A stretch of 64,000 bases of DNA, taken from Deltaproteobacteria bacterium. Lineage in GTDB: Bacteria; Myxococcota_C; UBA6777. Position numbers and translations under genes: made by a program. The notes under the pieces were generated by a model. The model was not told the DNA's origin, searched no databases, and saw only the letters and a program-made list of their open reading frames with translations. The stretch lies in NCBI GenBank assembly GCA_006226375.1, contig SBHC01000028.1, positions 1 to 64,000 of the forward strand, in the 5' to 3' direction. Below, piece by piece: positions 17,946-27,060 of the stretch (position 1 is the first letter of the stretch; every line of letters begins with the position of its first letter).

Positions 17946-17974
17946 ACCATACTTCCCGGAATCCAGGCTGTCAA
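17946..17974 (-). promoter_or_regulatory. Sigma70-like promoter of the ctaA operon
   Basis: On the minus strand the site reads TTGACA, 17 bases, TATGGT, about 88 bases before the ctaA start. It should drive ctaA, the HDAC-like gene and the DUF2723 gene. Confidence 0.6.
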
Positions 17975-17995
17975 GCCAGGGTCAGAGTTTGCCCC

Positions 17996-18026
17996 TTGAC
18001 GCCTCGCTGAGGATGAGGCGATATCA
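17996..18026 (+). promoter_or_regulatory. Possible promoter with internal inverted repeat before the kinase/dehydrogenase pair
   Basis: TTGACG (17996-18001) is followed by the inverted repeat CGCCTC-9 nt-GAGGCG (18000-18020) and then ATATCA. The -10 match is weak, but an inverted repeat filling the spacer is a typical repressor-site arrangement. This is an inference from layout only. Confidence 0.3.
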
Positions 18027-18111
18027 TCCTCCCTGAACCAAGTCTTCGAGAACATCGCGGAGACCATCGACACCAACAAACCCTAACTTGCTTGCATCAT
18101 TGGGAGGCAAC

Positions 18112-19308
18112 GTGGACTTCTCTATCCCCTCGCACATTCAAGAGTTAAGACAAGCCATCCACGAATACATCCAGGAAGAGTTGTATCCACTCGAAGCGGA
18201 GATGTTGGCGCATGGATGGAGCGCCACTGAAGAAGTCCTACAGGCCAAACGCGAAGAAGTAAAAGAGCGAGGCTGGTGGGCTCCCCAAATGCCCAAAGAC
18301 CTCGGCGGCGCGGGCCTTTCCTTGCTTGAATTTTCTCACATCAGCGAAGTGCTAGGCCAATCCCCCTTTGGTCATTATGTGTTTAATTGCCAGGCCCCTG
18401 ACGCAGGTAATATGGAAATTCTCCACGAGTTTGCAACGCCTGAGCAGCAAGAGATGTATCTGGAGCCACTCCTTGCTGGAGAAATCCGAAGCTGCTTTGC
18501 CATGACAGAGCCGATGAACGCCGGCTCCAACCCCACGAAGATGAGCACGATGGCCGTCAAAGACGGTGACGAGTATGTGATCAACGGTCGCAAATGGTTC
18601 ACGACTGCCGCAGACGGCGCAGCCTTTACCATTGTCATGGCGATCACGGACCCAGAGAACGAGAACAAGTACCAGCGCGCGAGCTTAATCCTCGTTCCCA
18701 TGGACACTCCTGGGTTTCAGTTGGTCCGCAACATCTCCGTGATGGGCGAACCTGGAGAAGGGTACGCCAGCCACGCGGAGGTCTCCTTTGACAACGTTCG
18801 CGTACCCCTGGAGAACCTCTTGGGGGGTGAAGGTGCAGGCTTTGCCATGGCGCAAGCCCGCCTCGGACCGGGTCGTATCCATCACTGCATGCGGTGGTTG
18901 GGCATTTGCGAGCGAGCCTTCGCCTTGATGTGTCAACGCTGTGCAGAGCGCGAGTTGTCCGAAGGAAAGCCCCTCGGAACCCGACAAATCGCCCAGGCCT
19001 GGATTGCAGAGTGCCGGGTAGAGATCAACGCCGCCCGGTTGATGGTGTTGCAGGCCGCCTGGAAAATTGACAACGAAGGAACGTACGCTGCTCGCGAAGA
19101 AATCTCGTTGATCAAATTCTACGTCGCAGGCGTCCTCCAAAAAGTGCTAGACTGCGCCCTCCAACTCCACGGTGCCTTGGGTATGACAGACGACACCCCC
19201 ATCGCGTACTGGTACCGGCACGAACGCGCCGCTCGTATCTACGATGGACCGGACGAGGTACACAAGATGGTCGTCGCCAAGAGAATCCTCCGTAACTACG
19301 GGATGTAA
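18112..19308 (+). CDS. Acyl-CoA dehydrogenase, ACAD10/11 (LvaC-like) type
   Basis: A 398-aa flavoprotein resembling the dehydrogenase domain of eukaryotic ACAD10/ACAD11 and bacterial LvaC. Evidence is MTEPMNAGSNPTKMSTMA in the flavin-binding domain, LQLHGALGMTDDTPIAYWYRHERAARIYDGPDEVHKMVVAKRIL at the C-terminus, and the adjacent phosphotransferase. The usual YEGT motif reads YDGPDEVH, so an Asp stands at the catalytic Glu position, as in that subgroup. Such enzymes act on 4-phosphooxy-acyl-CoA made by the partner kinase. The TTG at 18088 is in frame, but GTG 18112 follows GGGAGG by five bases and is preferred. The kinase gene starts 11 bases downstream. Confidence 0.85.
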   Translation: MDFSIPSHIQELRQAIHEYIQEELYPLEAEMLAHGWSATEEVLQAKREEVKERGWWAPQMPKDLGGAGLSLLEFSHISEVLGQSPFGHYVFNCQAPDAGNMEILHEFATPEQQEMYLEPLLAGEIRSCFAMTEPMNAGSNPTKMSTMAVKDGDEYVINGRKWFTTAADGAAFTIVMAITDPENENKYQRASLILVPMDTPGFQLVRNISVMGEPGEGYASHAEVSFDNVRVPLENLLGGEGAGFAMAQARLGPGRIHHCMRWLGICERAFALMCQRCAERELSEGKPLGTRQIAQAWIAECRVEINAARLMVLQAAWKIDNEGTYAAREEISLIKFYVAGVLQKVLDCALQLHGALGMTDDTPIAYWYRHERAARIYDGPDEVHKMVVAKRILRNYGM

Positions 19309-19319
19309 GGGAGCCTTCC

Positions 19320-20411
19320 ATGACAAAAGCAGCAGGCATGGACAAAGCACGAGACGTCCGCTCCGGAGAAGAGCTGGACGTCGCCTCATTGGAAGCCTAC
19401 CTGGCTGAAAACCTGGAAGGATTTGCAGGTGGCCTGGAGGTTAAGCAGTTTCCGTCGGGGCACTCGAACCTTACTTACCTGGTGAAAGACGCAAAGACCG
19501 AGTGGGTGTTGCGTTGCCCCCCCAAAGGGGCCAAACAGATCAAAAAGGGTCACGACATGGGGCGGGAGTACAACATCCTTCGTCGCCTCTACGAAGTGTA
19601 CCCCAAAGTCCCGCAACCCATCCTCTACTGCGAAGGGGAAGAGGTGATTGGCGCAGAGTTCTACCTCATGGAGCGCCTCAACGGAGTGATCTTACGCAAC
19701 GGCGTACCGGAAAAGATCGGATACACCGAAGAGAACTTCGCCACCTTGTCCGAAAACTTTGTGAAGAACTTTGTTGAACTTCACGCTGTGGACATCAACG
19801 CAACAGGCCTGGTCGACATTGGTCACCCGGAAGGTTACGTGGAGCGCCAGGTCAACGGCTGGAGCGAGCGATACAAGAAGGCACAAACCGACGATTGGCC
19901 CGACATTGACGCCCTGATGGCGTGGTTGCCCGCGAACATGCCTCCTCCCGTGTCGCAACACTCCATGATCCACAACGACTATCGGTACGACAACCTGATC
20001 CTTGACCCCAACAACCCAACAGAAGTAGTGGCCGTGCTGGATTGGGAGATGGCAACCGTCGGTGACCCCCTCATGGATTTGGGAACGACCTTGGGGTACT
20101 GGATCAACCAACACGATCCAGCGCAGCTTCAAGCGCTTCCCTTTACCCTGACGGCTCACCCCGGAAACTACAGCCGCACAGAGTTGGTCAACCGGTACGC
20201 GGAACTCAGCGGCCGGGATACCTCACACATTCTATTTTACTATGTGTATGGGCTGTTTAAAATCTCTGTGATCCTTCAGCAAATTTACTTTCGTTTCAAG
20301 AAGGGCTATACCCAGGACGAACGATTTGCCTATCTCAACTACATCGTCCAGATCTTGGGCCAAGTGGGTGCAAAAGCCCTGGAGTCCGAAACGATTGACC
20401 CCAAACTCTAA
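19320..20411 (+). CDS. APH-fold acyl-CoA hydroxyl kinase (LvaA/ACAD10-11 kinase-domain-like)
   Basis: A 363-aa phosphotransferase of the aminoglycoside phosphotransferase fold. FPSGHSNLTYLV is the glycine-rich loop, WVLRCPP holds the ATP-binding region, VSQHSMIHNDYRYDNLILD is the Brenner-type catalytic loop with Asp, and AVLDWEMATVGDPLMDLG carries the Mg-binding Asp. This matches the kinase domain of ACAD10/11 and LvaA, which phosphorylate 4-hydroxyacyl-CoAs, rather than an antibiotic-resistance enzyme. GGGAG precedes the ATG. Tight linkage to the ACAD10/11-type dehydrogenase mirrors the fused eukaryotic proteins. The substrate chain length is unknown. Confidence 0.82.
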   Translation: MTKAAGMDKARDVRSGEELDVASLEAYLAENLEGFAGGLEVKQFPSGHSNLTYLVKDAKTEWVLRCPPKGAKQIKKGHDMGREYNILRRLYEVYPKVPQPILYCEGEEVIGAEFYLMERLNGVILRNGVPEKIGYTEENFATLSENFVKNFVELHAVDINATGLVDIGHPEGYVERQVNGWSERYKKAQTDDWPDIDALMAWLPANMPPPVSQHSMIHNDYRYDNLILDPNNPTEVVAVLDWEMATVGDPLMDLGTTLGYWINQHDPAQLQALPFTLTAHPGNYSRTELVNRYAELSGRDTSHILFYYVYGLFKISVILQQIYFRFKKGYTQDERFAYLNYIVQILGQVGAKALESETIDPKL

Positions 20412-20493
20412 GACACCCTCCTAGACCCACCATCTTCGATCAGGCATCCATGGACATCACCTCATACTCTCCCAAACCAAAGGAAAGGCACAG

Positions 20494-21627
20494 ATGCAAT
20501 CCATCTTTCCATACATTCACATTCCCATTTACAAGCTCAGTTCCAACTTTGTTGTCGAAGCCTTTGGAGTCCTCGTTGCCATCGGCGTTATCATGGGAGC
20601 CTGGCTGTCCGTCCGCCGAGCCGAACGCTTGGGACTCAACGTTAACTTGTTGATTGACAGCTTCTTTGTTGTCATCCCTGGAGGATTTGCGCTGGCGCAC
20701 TGGGTCGCTTTGTTTGCCTACTTCCCAGAGCGAGTTAAGCAAGACCCCCTGCAAATCATTTATTTCTGGGCCGGGATCTCGTCGTTCGGGGGAATCCTCG
20801 GCGGCTTGCTTGTAGCCTGGCTCTTCTTTCACTACAAGAAAGTCAACACTCGCCCCTACCTGGAAACCCTGGCTTGGGGTTTGATTCCTGGCTTCACCAT
20901 GGGTCGCGTGGGCTGCACAGTGGCTCATGATCACGCAGGCATGTGGATGGTCAACGAAGCCAGCAACCCCCTTCTCATTGGTACCTCTGGCGTGCGCAAA
21001 GCCATTCTCCCGACCCTCCAAGACCCTGCGTTCTGGGTGTTTGCTGGGGTGGTTGCCTTGGCGACCATGCTCATTGTTAGCCTAGTGAAGGAAAACAACT
21101 TCCTCCACAAGACCAACCTTCTCTCTGGAGCGTTGGTCATTGTTCTTCTCGTCTTGGCTTCACCGGCGTTCCCTGAGCTGCTTCGAAGCATGGCCATTCC
21201 ATGGCCCGTTAGTGGCGTGTTCAAGACCAACCCCCACCAGTTTGGAGCCCACCTGTTCTGGAGTGACTCCAACTTGCTGCTCAACGGCAAGCAGGTGTTG
21301 GTCAAAACTCGGCTGGCCTACGACCTTGGGTTAATTGAACTTCTGTTTTATGTATTCTTAATTTGTGGGTTGGCAGCCCTCGCCTACGGAAAGCCACGCC
21401 GAGAGAGCACCATCCTCGCCATTTGGTTTATTTCCTATGCACCCGTCCGATTCCTTTTGGATTACCTGCGAGTATGGGACCGACGCTACTTCGGCCTCAC
21501 CCCAGGACAGTACCTCTGCATCTGTATGTTTTTGATTGGAGTGTACTTTTATGCCACTATGCCAGAAGAACGATGGGGAGAGTATGTTCCACCCTCAGAG
21601 GAAGACGCAGCGACCAACGAGGCGTGA
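20494..21627 (+). CDS. lgt: Prolipoprotein diacylglyceryl transferase
   Basis: A 377-aa inner-membrane enzyme that attaches diacylglycerol to the lipobox cysteine of prolipoproteins. The fold is recognisable from IHIPIYKLSSNFVVEAFGVLVAIG, FWAGISSFGGILGG and PGFTMGRVGCTVAHDHAG at about residues 130-147. The last corresponds to the Lgt signature GRIGNFINGE but is divergent: Asn is replaced by Cys and the end reads AHDHAG. The C-terminal helices read AIWFISYAPVRFLLDYLR, matching the conserved FLxxYG...R/E region. At 377 aa it is longer than typical Lgt (about 270-300). GGAAAGG precedes the ATG. The many lipoprotein genes around it are plausible substrates. Confidence 0.85.
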   Translation: MQSIFPYIHIPIYKLSSNFVVEAFGVLVAIGVIMGAWLSVRRAERLGLNVNLLIDSFFVVIPGGFALAHWVALFAYFPERVKQDPLQIIYFWAGISSFGGILGGLLVAWLFFHYKKVNTRPYLETLAWGLIPGFTMGRVGCTVAHDHAGMWMVNEASNPLLIGTSGVRKAILPTLQDPAFWVFAGVVALATMLIVSLVKENNFLHKTNLLSGALVIVLLVLASPAFPELLRSMAIPWPVSGVFKTNPHQFGAHLFWSDSNLLLNGKQVLVKTRLAYDLGLIELLFYVFLICGLAALAYGKPRRESTILAIWFISYAPVRFLLDYLRVWDRRYFGLTPGQYLCICMFLIGVYFYATMPEERWGEYVPPSEEDAATNEA

Positions 21628-21655
21628 ACTGGTTTCGCGGTTCAAGTATTGTTGG

Positions 21656-21685
21656 TTGACAACTATCGGTAGGATTTGGTACCCA
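21656..21685 (+). promoter_or_regulatory. Possible promoter of the 671-aa lipoprotein gene
   Basis: TTGACA, 18 bases, TACCCA, about 100 bases before the coding start. The -35 is perfect and the -10 poor. Confidence 0.35.
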
Positions 21686-21788
21686 TAGAGTAGTAAATTC
21701 AGGGGAATTTCCTGTGTTCTCCAATTCGGGAAGCATCCTGCAACGTGTTTGCCTATGTCGGGTTTCACCGTGTCTTAGGAGATTGCCA

Positions 21789-23804
21789 ATGTTACGGCGA
21801 CTTGGATGGATAAGTTTTAGTATTGTGTTGTTTGCTCTTGCTTCTACAGGTTGCCAGTGCGGCGATGCCGGAGTGGGGAACTGTAAAGAAAACACAGACT
21901 GTACAGGCCGATTGTGCGATGGCACACGTTGCGCTTGCCTGGAAAACAAGTGTACCCCAGTGCAATGCTTGCAGAAGTTTCACTGCGAAACTGGCTTTGA
22001 GTGCTCGAAAGACTACAAGTGTGTGGGTGACACTCCGACCTGCACCAAAGACGAAGATTGTCCGGAAGGCACCAAGTGCAACACGGAATCAGGTCGTTGT
22101 GAAAAAGACCCAGACACGTGCTCCGAAAACAACGATTGCGCCGAAGCTTCCAAGATCTGCTGTGATCTCGGCGACGGAACCGGCAAACGTTGCAACTTCA
22201 AGAAGTGCTTGAAGAACGAAGACTGCGCCCAAGGTGGTAGCAACACTTGTGTGGAGCCCTTGTCCTGCAACGCAGGTGAAAAAGAAGCTTGCGTGAAAGG
22301 TGTCTGTCAATGTGCCAAGTCCTGCGGTGGAGACTGCGGTGACGGCAAATGCTGTGACGCAGAGAACGAAACCTGCATTGCCAATCCGGACCCCTGCCCC
22401 AACGTAACCTGTCAGCCTGGCTTTGATCCTCCCGACCGCTCCAAGTACAAGCCAAACCCGGCGACCTGTAAGTTCGATACCGCCCCCGTTTGTGACTGTG
22501 TGAAGAAGCCGCCCTTGGAAGAAGGACCCAACGGTCTCTATCCCGGCATGGCTTTGCACAACGGAACTCCGGTGGTCAGTGGTTACAACAAAAAGTACGG
22601 TGACCTCGTAGTAGGAACTCGCCAAAGCGACGGCTCCATCAAATGGGAGTATGTCGATGGCATCCCCAGCGGCGCTCAACCGACTGGCGCTCCTGACGGT
22701 CCCCGAGGTGGTATCTCGGAAGAAGGCGATGACGTCGGTTACTACACCAGCATCGCTTCCGACAACACCAACATCCACGTAGCCTATCACGATGCCACCA
22801 ACGGCAGCCTCAAGTACGCTCGTAAGACCGGTGACAAGTGGGTCACAATGGTTGTGGACAAAAACGGTTCTGGTATCGGTCGCTTTACGGCGATTGCTCT
22901 CGACAACGGCGTCCCTGTGGTCGCGTACTACGTGTTGAACAACGGCAAAGGTCAGGCCGAACTTCGCATCGCCAAAGGCAGCTCGGCCACTCCCGCTTCG
23001 GAATCTGACTGGTCCTTGAGCACTGTGGACACCACCGACCTCCCCGGCTGCAAAGGCACCTGTGAGTCCGCTAAGAAGGAAGCTTGCGTCGATCAAAACA
23101 AGACGCCCACTTGCGCTGCTGACACCGGTGACTGCCCCAACAAATGTGGCAGCGACGAAGTTTGCGTCAACAAGGCATGCTTGAAGAAAGTGGCAGCTGA
23201 TGGCAACGACGACATCGACCCCAAAGGCGCAGGCCTCTTCCCGTCCATCGCGATTGCTGGTGGAAAAGTGTATGTCGCCTACTATGATCAATCCAAAGGT
23301 GACCTGAAGCTGGCTCGCTCCGATAGCGGTGGTCAGTATGTGACCGGCGCTGTCTACACCAAGGGCGACGTAGGTGACTTCCCCTCGGTTGTGATTGGCA
23401 AGAATGGAAACATCCACATTTCCTTCGGAAACGCCGACACCGCCGACATCCACTACATCGTGTTGGACCCCCAACTCAAGATTGTGTTGGATGAAATCGC
23501 TGACGATGGGCAGCGGGCTGGTGAAGACCGCCGCCTTGCTGACACCGCGCTGGTCCTCGACGACGGTGGAGTCCCCCTCATTGTGTACCAGGACGCTTCG
23601 GTCCAGTCGTTGATGATTGCAACCCGTCAGGGTGACAAGAAGTGGGATGTGAAGAAGATTGTGGGTGAAGATCCAACTCTCGGCGCCTTCGGCTTCTTCA
23701 ACACGCACCTCTTCTTTGGTGGCAAGTCCTACATCAGCAACTACAACTACTTGATTCGCGGCGCCAAAGACGACAGCAAAGTCGATATCCGAATCTATCC
23801 CTAA
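21789..23804 (+). CDS. Large Cys-rich lipoprotein with beta-propeller-like repeats
   Basis: A 671-aa predicted lipoprotein (signal ending LASTGC-Q). Residues about 20-235 are Cys-rich with EGF-like units (C-x4-DC, CNTESGRCEKD). The rest repeats a blade-like pattern, for example MALHNGTPVVSGYNKKYGDLVVGTR, SIASDNTNIHVAYHDATNGSLKYAR and SIAIAGGKVYVAYYDQSKGDLKLAR, interrupted by a short Cys-rich insert (CKGTCESAKKEAC through CVNKACLKK). This suggests a sialidase/BNR-like propeller displayed on the outer membrane. No catalytic residues are identifiable. AGGAG seven bases before ATG 21789 fixes the start. It lies downstream of lgt. Confidence 0.75.
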   Translation: MLRRLGWISFSIVLFALASTGCQCGDAGVGNCKENTDCTGRLCDGTRCACLENKCTPVQCLQKFHCETGFECSKDYKCVGDTPTCTKDEDCPEGTKCNTESGRCEKDPDTCSENNDCAEASKICCDLGDGTGKRCNFKKCLKNEDCAQGGSNTCVEPLSCNAGEKEACVKGVCQCAKSCGGDCGDGKCCDAENETCIANPDPCPNVTCQPGFDPPDRSKYKPNPATCKFDTAPVCDCVKKPPLEEGPNGLYPGMALHNGTPVVSGYNKKYGDLVVGTRQSDGSIKWEYVDGIPSGAQPTGAPDGPRGGISEEGDDVGYYTSIASDNTNIHVAYHDATNGSLKYARKTGDKWVTMVVDKNGSGIGRFTAIALDNGVPVVAYYVLNNGKGQAELRIAKGSSATPASESDWSLSTVDTTDLPGCKGTCESAKKEACVDQNKTPTCAADTGDCPNKCGSDEVCVNKACLKKVAADGNDDIDPKGAGLFPSIAIAGGKVYVAYYDQSKGDLKLARSDSGGQYVTGAVYTKGDVGDFPSVVIGKNGNIHISFGNADTADIHYIVLDPQLKIVLDEIADDGQRAGEDRRLADTALVLDDGGVPLIVYQDASVQSLMIATRQGDKKWDVKKIVGEDPTLGAFGFFNTHLFFGGKSYISNYNYLIRGAKDDSKVDIRIYP

Positions 23805-23858
23805 GCTTCCAATCCCCTTCTCCAACCCCTCCGACCCAAACAATCCAACTCAAACATC

Positions 23859-24815
23859 ATGAACCAAACAACCAACGACAAATCCACTGTGGAGTCGGAT
23901 GAGGACAAGCACATCTTTATGTCCACCTCTTGGTTGCAAGTGTGCCGCGGCTTTTTTCAGTGGTCCGGTAGGATTATCAAGGAGTTTTGGAGCAACAACG
24001 GCCTGGTGTTGGCCAGCGCTGTTGCTTACAACGTCTTCTTGTCCACCATGCCACTCCTTGCCCTCTTGTTGATGGCGCTCTCGTACGTGCTGCCGGAGCA
24101 GTTGGTGATGGAGAGTATCTCCAAGAACGTCCAGTTTTTGCTACCTGGAGCGTCTCAGCACCTCTTGCATGACGTTAAGTCATTGTTGGACAGCAGGGGG
24201 GTGTTTGGCTGGATTGGCTCGGGTGTTTTGGTATTTTTCAGCGCCCTCGCCTTCTCCGTGACAGGCAACGCCATCCAACAGATCTTTGCAGAAACTCTCC
24301 CAGAGACAGAGCAACCCCTGAAGCAATCGAAGTGGTTTGAGTTCATCCTTCCTTACATCTATGTGGTGTGTCTCGCCCTGGGATTGCTGTTGTGGATTGG
24401 GATTTCAACCACGCTTCAATATCTGCCAGCCAAGACGCTATCCTTCCTGGGCCTGCAATGGTCCACGAGCGGAGCCAGCAAGGTGTTGATGTTTGTTCTG
24501 TCCTTCATTGGGCTGTGGCTGCTGCTGGCCTCCATGTACAAGCTCCTACCCAAACAGCCCATTTCGTACAGACGTGCCCTCGTGGGTGGGGCCGTTACCG
24601 CCGTTCTTTGGGAAATGTTACGACCCATCCTGGTTTGGTACTTTGCCAAGATCTCGATGGTGAACGTGATCTATGGCTCCATCACTTCCATTGTGGTGGT
24701 GCTGCTTTGTTTTGAAATTGGAGCCGTGGTGTTTTTGCTGGGAGCGCAAGTCATCGCGGACGGGGAGAGGAAGGCGTTGGAGAGCAAGAAAGCCAAAGAG
24801 ACTAACGCAACTTAA
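23859..24815 (+). CDS. YihY/BrkB-family inner-membrane protein
   Basis: A 318-aa integral membrane protein with six predicted helices. The region ASAVAYNVFLSTMPLLALLL matches the YihY/UPF0761 signature (AYYFLLSLFPLLLLL), and the later PISYRRALVGGAVTAVLWEMLR, YGSITSIVVVLLCFEIGAVVFLLGAQV is also typical. The molecular function of this family is not established; once annotated as RNase BN, it is more likely a transporter or envelope protein. No good ribosome binding site precedes ATG 23859, and ATG 23919 after GAGGAC is an alternative. The last 14 bases overlap the convergent TPR gene. Confidence 0.85.
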   Translation: MNQTTNDKSTVESDEDKHIFMSTSWLQVCRGFFQWSGRIIKEFWSNNGLVLASAVAYNVFLSTMPLLALLLMALSYVLPEQLVMESISKNVQFLLPGASQHLLHDVKSLLDSRGVFGWIGSGVLVFFSALAFSVTGNAIQQIFAETLPETEQPLKQSKWFEFILPYIYVVCLALGLLLWIGISTTLQYLPAKTLSFLGLQWSTSGASKVLMFVLSFIGLWLLLASMYKLLPKQPISYRRALVGGAVTAVLWEMLRPILVWYFAKISMVNVIYGSITSIVVVLLCFEIGAVVFLLGAQVIADGERKALESKKAKETNAT

Positions 24816-26301
24816 CCTTGTAACGAAGGCGTGAACGACGGCGAATTTTGGGGAAGACGGCGCGTCGAAACGTCCACCGAACACACGTTTGAACGAGCGG
24901 GTCGTTGAGGGTGGTTTGGGCGAGGTTGATCCCCACACGTTCGACCTTTCCATCGGAAGCCACAATCATCGAAACCGCGACAGTGCCCTTGAGCTTGGAG
25001 ACTTCTCTCTTTCGCTTCTCGTAACACTTGTAAATGATCTTTTCACCCTTCTTAATCACCTGTCCGTTGCTGCGGGCGGTGAAGGTGTCGTTGGACAGCC
25101 CCAGCCTGTTAAGCAGTTGGTTCATGGAGTTCCGAACGCTTTGATTTTTGGGGTCTTGGTTAAGGATCTCTTGGTACTGACGGAGAGCGTCGGCGTATTC
25201 TTTGGATGCGACCATGGACTCTGCCAGCGCCTGGCGAGCCTTCACCAGCTTGCCGTTTAAGCGCAACGCACGCCACAGCACAGGAATGGCTTGCTTGTGT
25301 TCGCCCTTCTTGATGTGAAGCTGAGCGAGCTGGTAGTAGGCTTCAGGGTTGTCATTGCGGAGCTTGACTGCGCGCTTGAGGGCGAGAATGCCGCTCTCGT
25401 ATTCACCGCGCTGCCCGCGAAGAACACCCAGCCGATAGTAGGTATGAAAGTGAACTTGGGGCAGCTTGCTTGCGCGCTCGTAGAGGGTTTCTGCCTTCGC
25501 AGGGTTGGCCAGTTGGTTTTCGTAGATACCCGCAAGTTGCACAATCAAACGGAAGTTGCTGCGGATGGCGATGGCCTTCTCCATGGCGTCGGCGGCCTTG
25601 GAGTATTGCTTGAGACGATTGTGAATTCTGGACAAGGCTCGGAGAGATTCAAAGTCTTTGGAGTCAGACTCCAAGGTCTTGTTGTAATACTTGATGGCGT
25701 CATTCCACTCCCCTTCACGGTCGTACAACAACGCGAGGGACGACAAAGCATCTTTGTTGGAAGGCTGTTGTTTCAAAACAGCTTCGTAATGTTTAATGGC
25801 TTCCTTGTTGCGCTTCTTTTTGAAAGCGAGGGCCGCAAGAATCATCGTAGGCTTAATACTGTTTGGCTTCATCTGCTTGGCGGTTTGGTAATCTTTCCGA
25901 GCAAAGTTCTCTACACCCCACGAGGCGTAGACCAACCCTCGACCCACAAGGCAATCGAAGTGTTCCTCTCGGATCTTCAAACATTCCGAGAATTGCTTCA
26001 CCTTCTTCTGCCGGTCCACAAGAAGATAGCCATACAGATACCGATACATCGCAGAGTCGATGTTGCTGTAGGCAAGCTGCTTGTACTTATTCAGTTGCTT
26101 GAGATAGGCTTTTCGATAGGCCTTGTCCGACTTGTAATTGTTCCTGTCGATGGCTTTGTCGATTTTGGCCTTTTCCACTTTTAGCTTTCGATTTTCGTCT
26201 TCTTGCTGCTTCTGTCGAGCAGTGTCAACGATGGAAGGACAGCCCATAGTGGGCAACAGCAGCAAGAAGAACAAGATTGTGCCTACGACACGACGGTGCA
26301 T
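24802..26301 (-). CDS. TPR protein with AgmX/TonB-like C-terminal domain
   Basis: A 499-aa predicted secreted protein or lipoprotein (signal ending PTMGC-P, an atypical lipobox). Residues about 60-390 contain roughly nine TPR-like repeats (for example KDALSSLALLYDREGEWNDAIKYYNKTLE and PEAYYQLAQLHIKKGEHKQAIPVLWRALRL). The C-terminal about 90 residues, IYKCYEKRKREVSKLKGTVAVSMIVASDGKVERVGINLAQTTLNDPLVQTCV-WTFRRAVFP, match the TonB-like AgmX/PglI tail of myxobacterial envelope proteins. A periplasmic scaffold role is likely. GAGG nine bases upstream supports the ATG. Confidence 0.8.
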   Translation of the reverse strand: MHRRVVGTILFFLLLLPTMGCPSIVDTARQKQQEDENRKLKVEKAKIDKAIDRNNYKSDKAYRKAYLKQLNKYKQLAYSNIDSAMYRYLYGYLLVDRQKKVKQFSECLKIREEHFDCLVGRGLVYASWGVENFARKDYQTAKQMKPNSIKPTMILAALAFKKKRNKEAIKHYEAVLKQQPSNKDALSSLALLYDREGEWNDAIKYYNKTLESDSKDFESLRALSRIHNRLKQYSKAADAMEKAIAIRSNFRLIVQLAGIYENQLANPAKAETLYERASKLPQVHFHTYYRLGVLRGQRGEYESGILALKRAVKLRNDNPEAYYQLAQLHIKKGEHKQAIPVLWRALRLNGKLVKARQALAESMVASKEYADALRQYQEILNQDPKNQSVRNSMNQLLNRLGLSNDTFTARSNGQVIKKGEKIIYKCYEKRKREVSKLKGTVAVSMIVASDGKVERVGINLAQTTLNDPLVQTCVRWTFRRAVFPKIRRRSRLRYKVKLR

Positions 26302-26676
26302 GAGAGAATACCTCTTTCTACCTCAGCAATGATCAATGAAGAAGCAACCCGTCGTTGGCCCGAGAATGTGACCTTGGACAAATCGCCTGGATGCGTCGGG
26401 TTTGAGCAAGACTGTGACACATCTCCTGCATTTCAGACAACCTTTTCTGATATTTTCTTCCCGGAGCGGGAGAAGAAACTCGACACGCTCCAGAAAATAC
26501 GTCATTGATGAGCCATCGGTTTCGGTTGTCATTTTGTTGGGAGAGCAGAATCGCTGCGCTCCCAGGTTGCGTCACATGTCTTGTCATCTATACATGATTC
26601 AGAGGTCTTTTGGTACAATCAACTGGCAAGTTGCTTGGCCTCCATCTTCCCAATCCACCCACGAGGAAACCAGACA
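26302..26676. other. 375-bp divergent gap
   Basis: No convincing gene. It separates two divergently transcribed lipoprotein-like genes and should hold both promoters; none is clear. At 26539-26563 is a hairpin with a 10-base stem (nine pairs, one mismatch: GGGAGAGCAG with CTGCGCTCCC) and loop AATCG, with no T tract on either side. Confidence 0.5.
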
Positions 26677-27060
26677 GTGAGCAGAACAACCCCGTTATCC
26701 TCGCAAGTTCTTCGATGGTGCGGAGTGTTTCTTTTGGGGTTGGGTATACTCCTGGCTGGATGCGAAGGCCAGCCCGTCGGCAGCCCTTGCGGAACCAACG
26801 ACGACTGTGCGCGTGGACTGTTTTGTGATCTGGGCGTCCGGTCGGGGTATTGCACGGCGTTGTGCAACCAAGCGTTGCCCTGCCCCAACAGGCAATTGTG
26901 CATCGGACTGGAAGGTCTCAACTCGGAAGATGTGAGGGTGTTGGTGTACCGTTGTTTGGCTCCTTGCCTGCAACCCGAAGACTGCGGCGCCGGACTTAGC
27001 TGCCAATCATTAAGTACAGGCCAGCAGAAAGTATGTTTTCCTACATCAAGCACTCCATGA
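26677..27060 (+). CDS. Small Cys-rich lipoprotein
   Basis: A 127-aa predicted lipoprotein with an almost ideal lipobox LLAGC-E at residue 28. The mature part has 12 or so cysteines in the pattern PCGTNDDCARGLFCD, CTALC, CPNRQLC, CLAPCLQPEDCGAGLSC, which is common in Myxococcota surface lipoproteins. The GTG start at 26677 is chosen because GAGG lies 10 bases upstream and the signal peptide begins directly after it; an in-frame ATG at 26581 has no ribosome binding site. The function is unknown. Confidence 0.75.
   Translation: MSRTTPLSSQVLRWCGVFLLGLGILLAGCEGQPVGSPCGTNDDCARGLFCDLGVRSGYCTALCNQALPCPNRQLCIGLEGLNSEDVRVLVYRCLAPCLQPEDCGAGLSCQSLSTGQQKVCFPTSSTP

Noticed and set aside
19320-20411. Aminoglycoside-resistance kinase
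   Set aside because: The sequence details and tight pairing with an ACAD10/11-type dehydrogenase fit an acyl-CoA kinase, not resistance.
22089-23843. Long minus-strand open frame (584 codons) opposite the 671-aa lipoprotein
   Set aside because: It lacks a ribosome binding site and family features. It arises from codon bias of the plus-strand gene, which has a signal peptide and repeats.
26539-26563. Hairpin as a terminator
   Set aside because: There is no T tract on either strand and it lies between divergent genes; kept only as a structural note.
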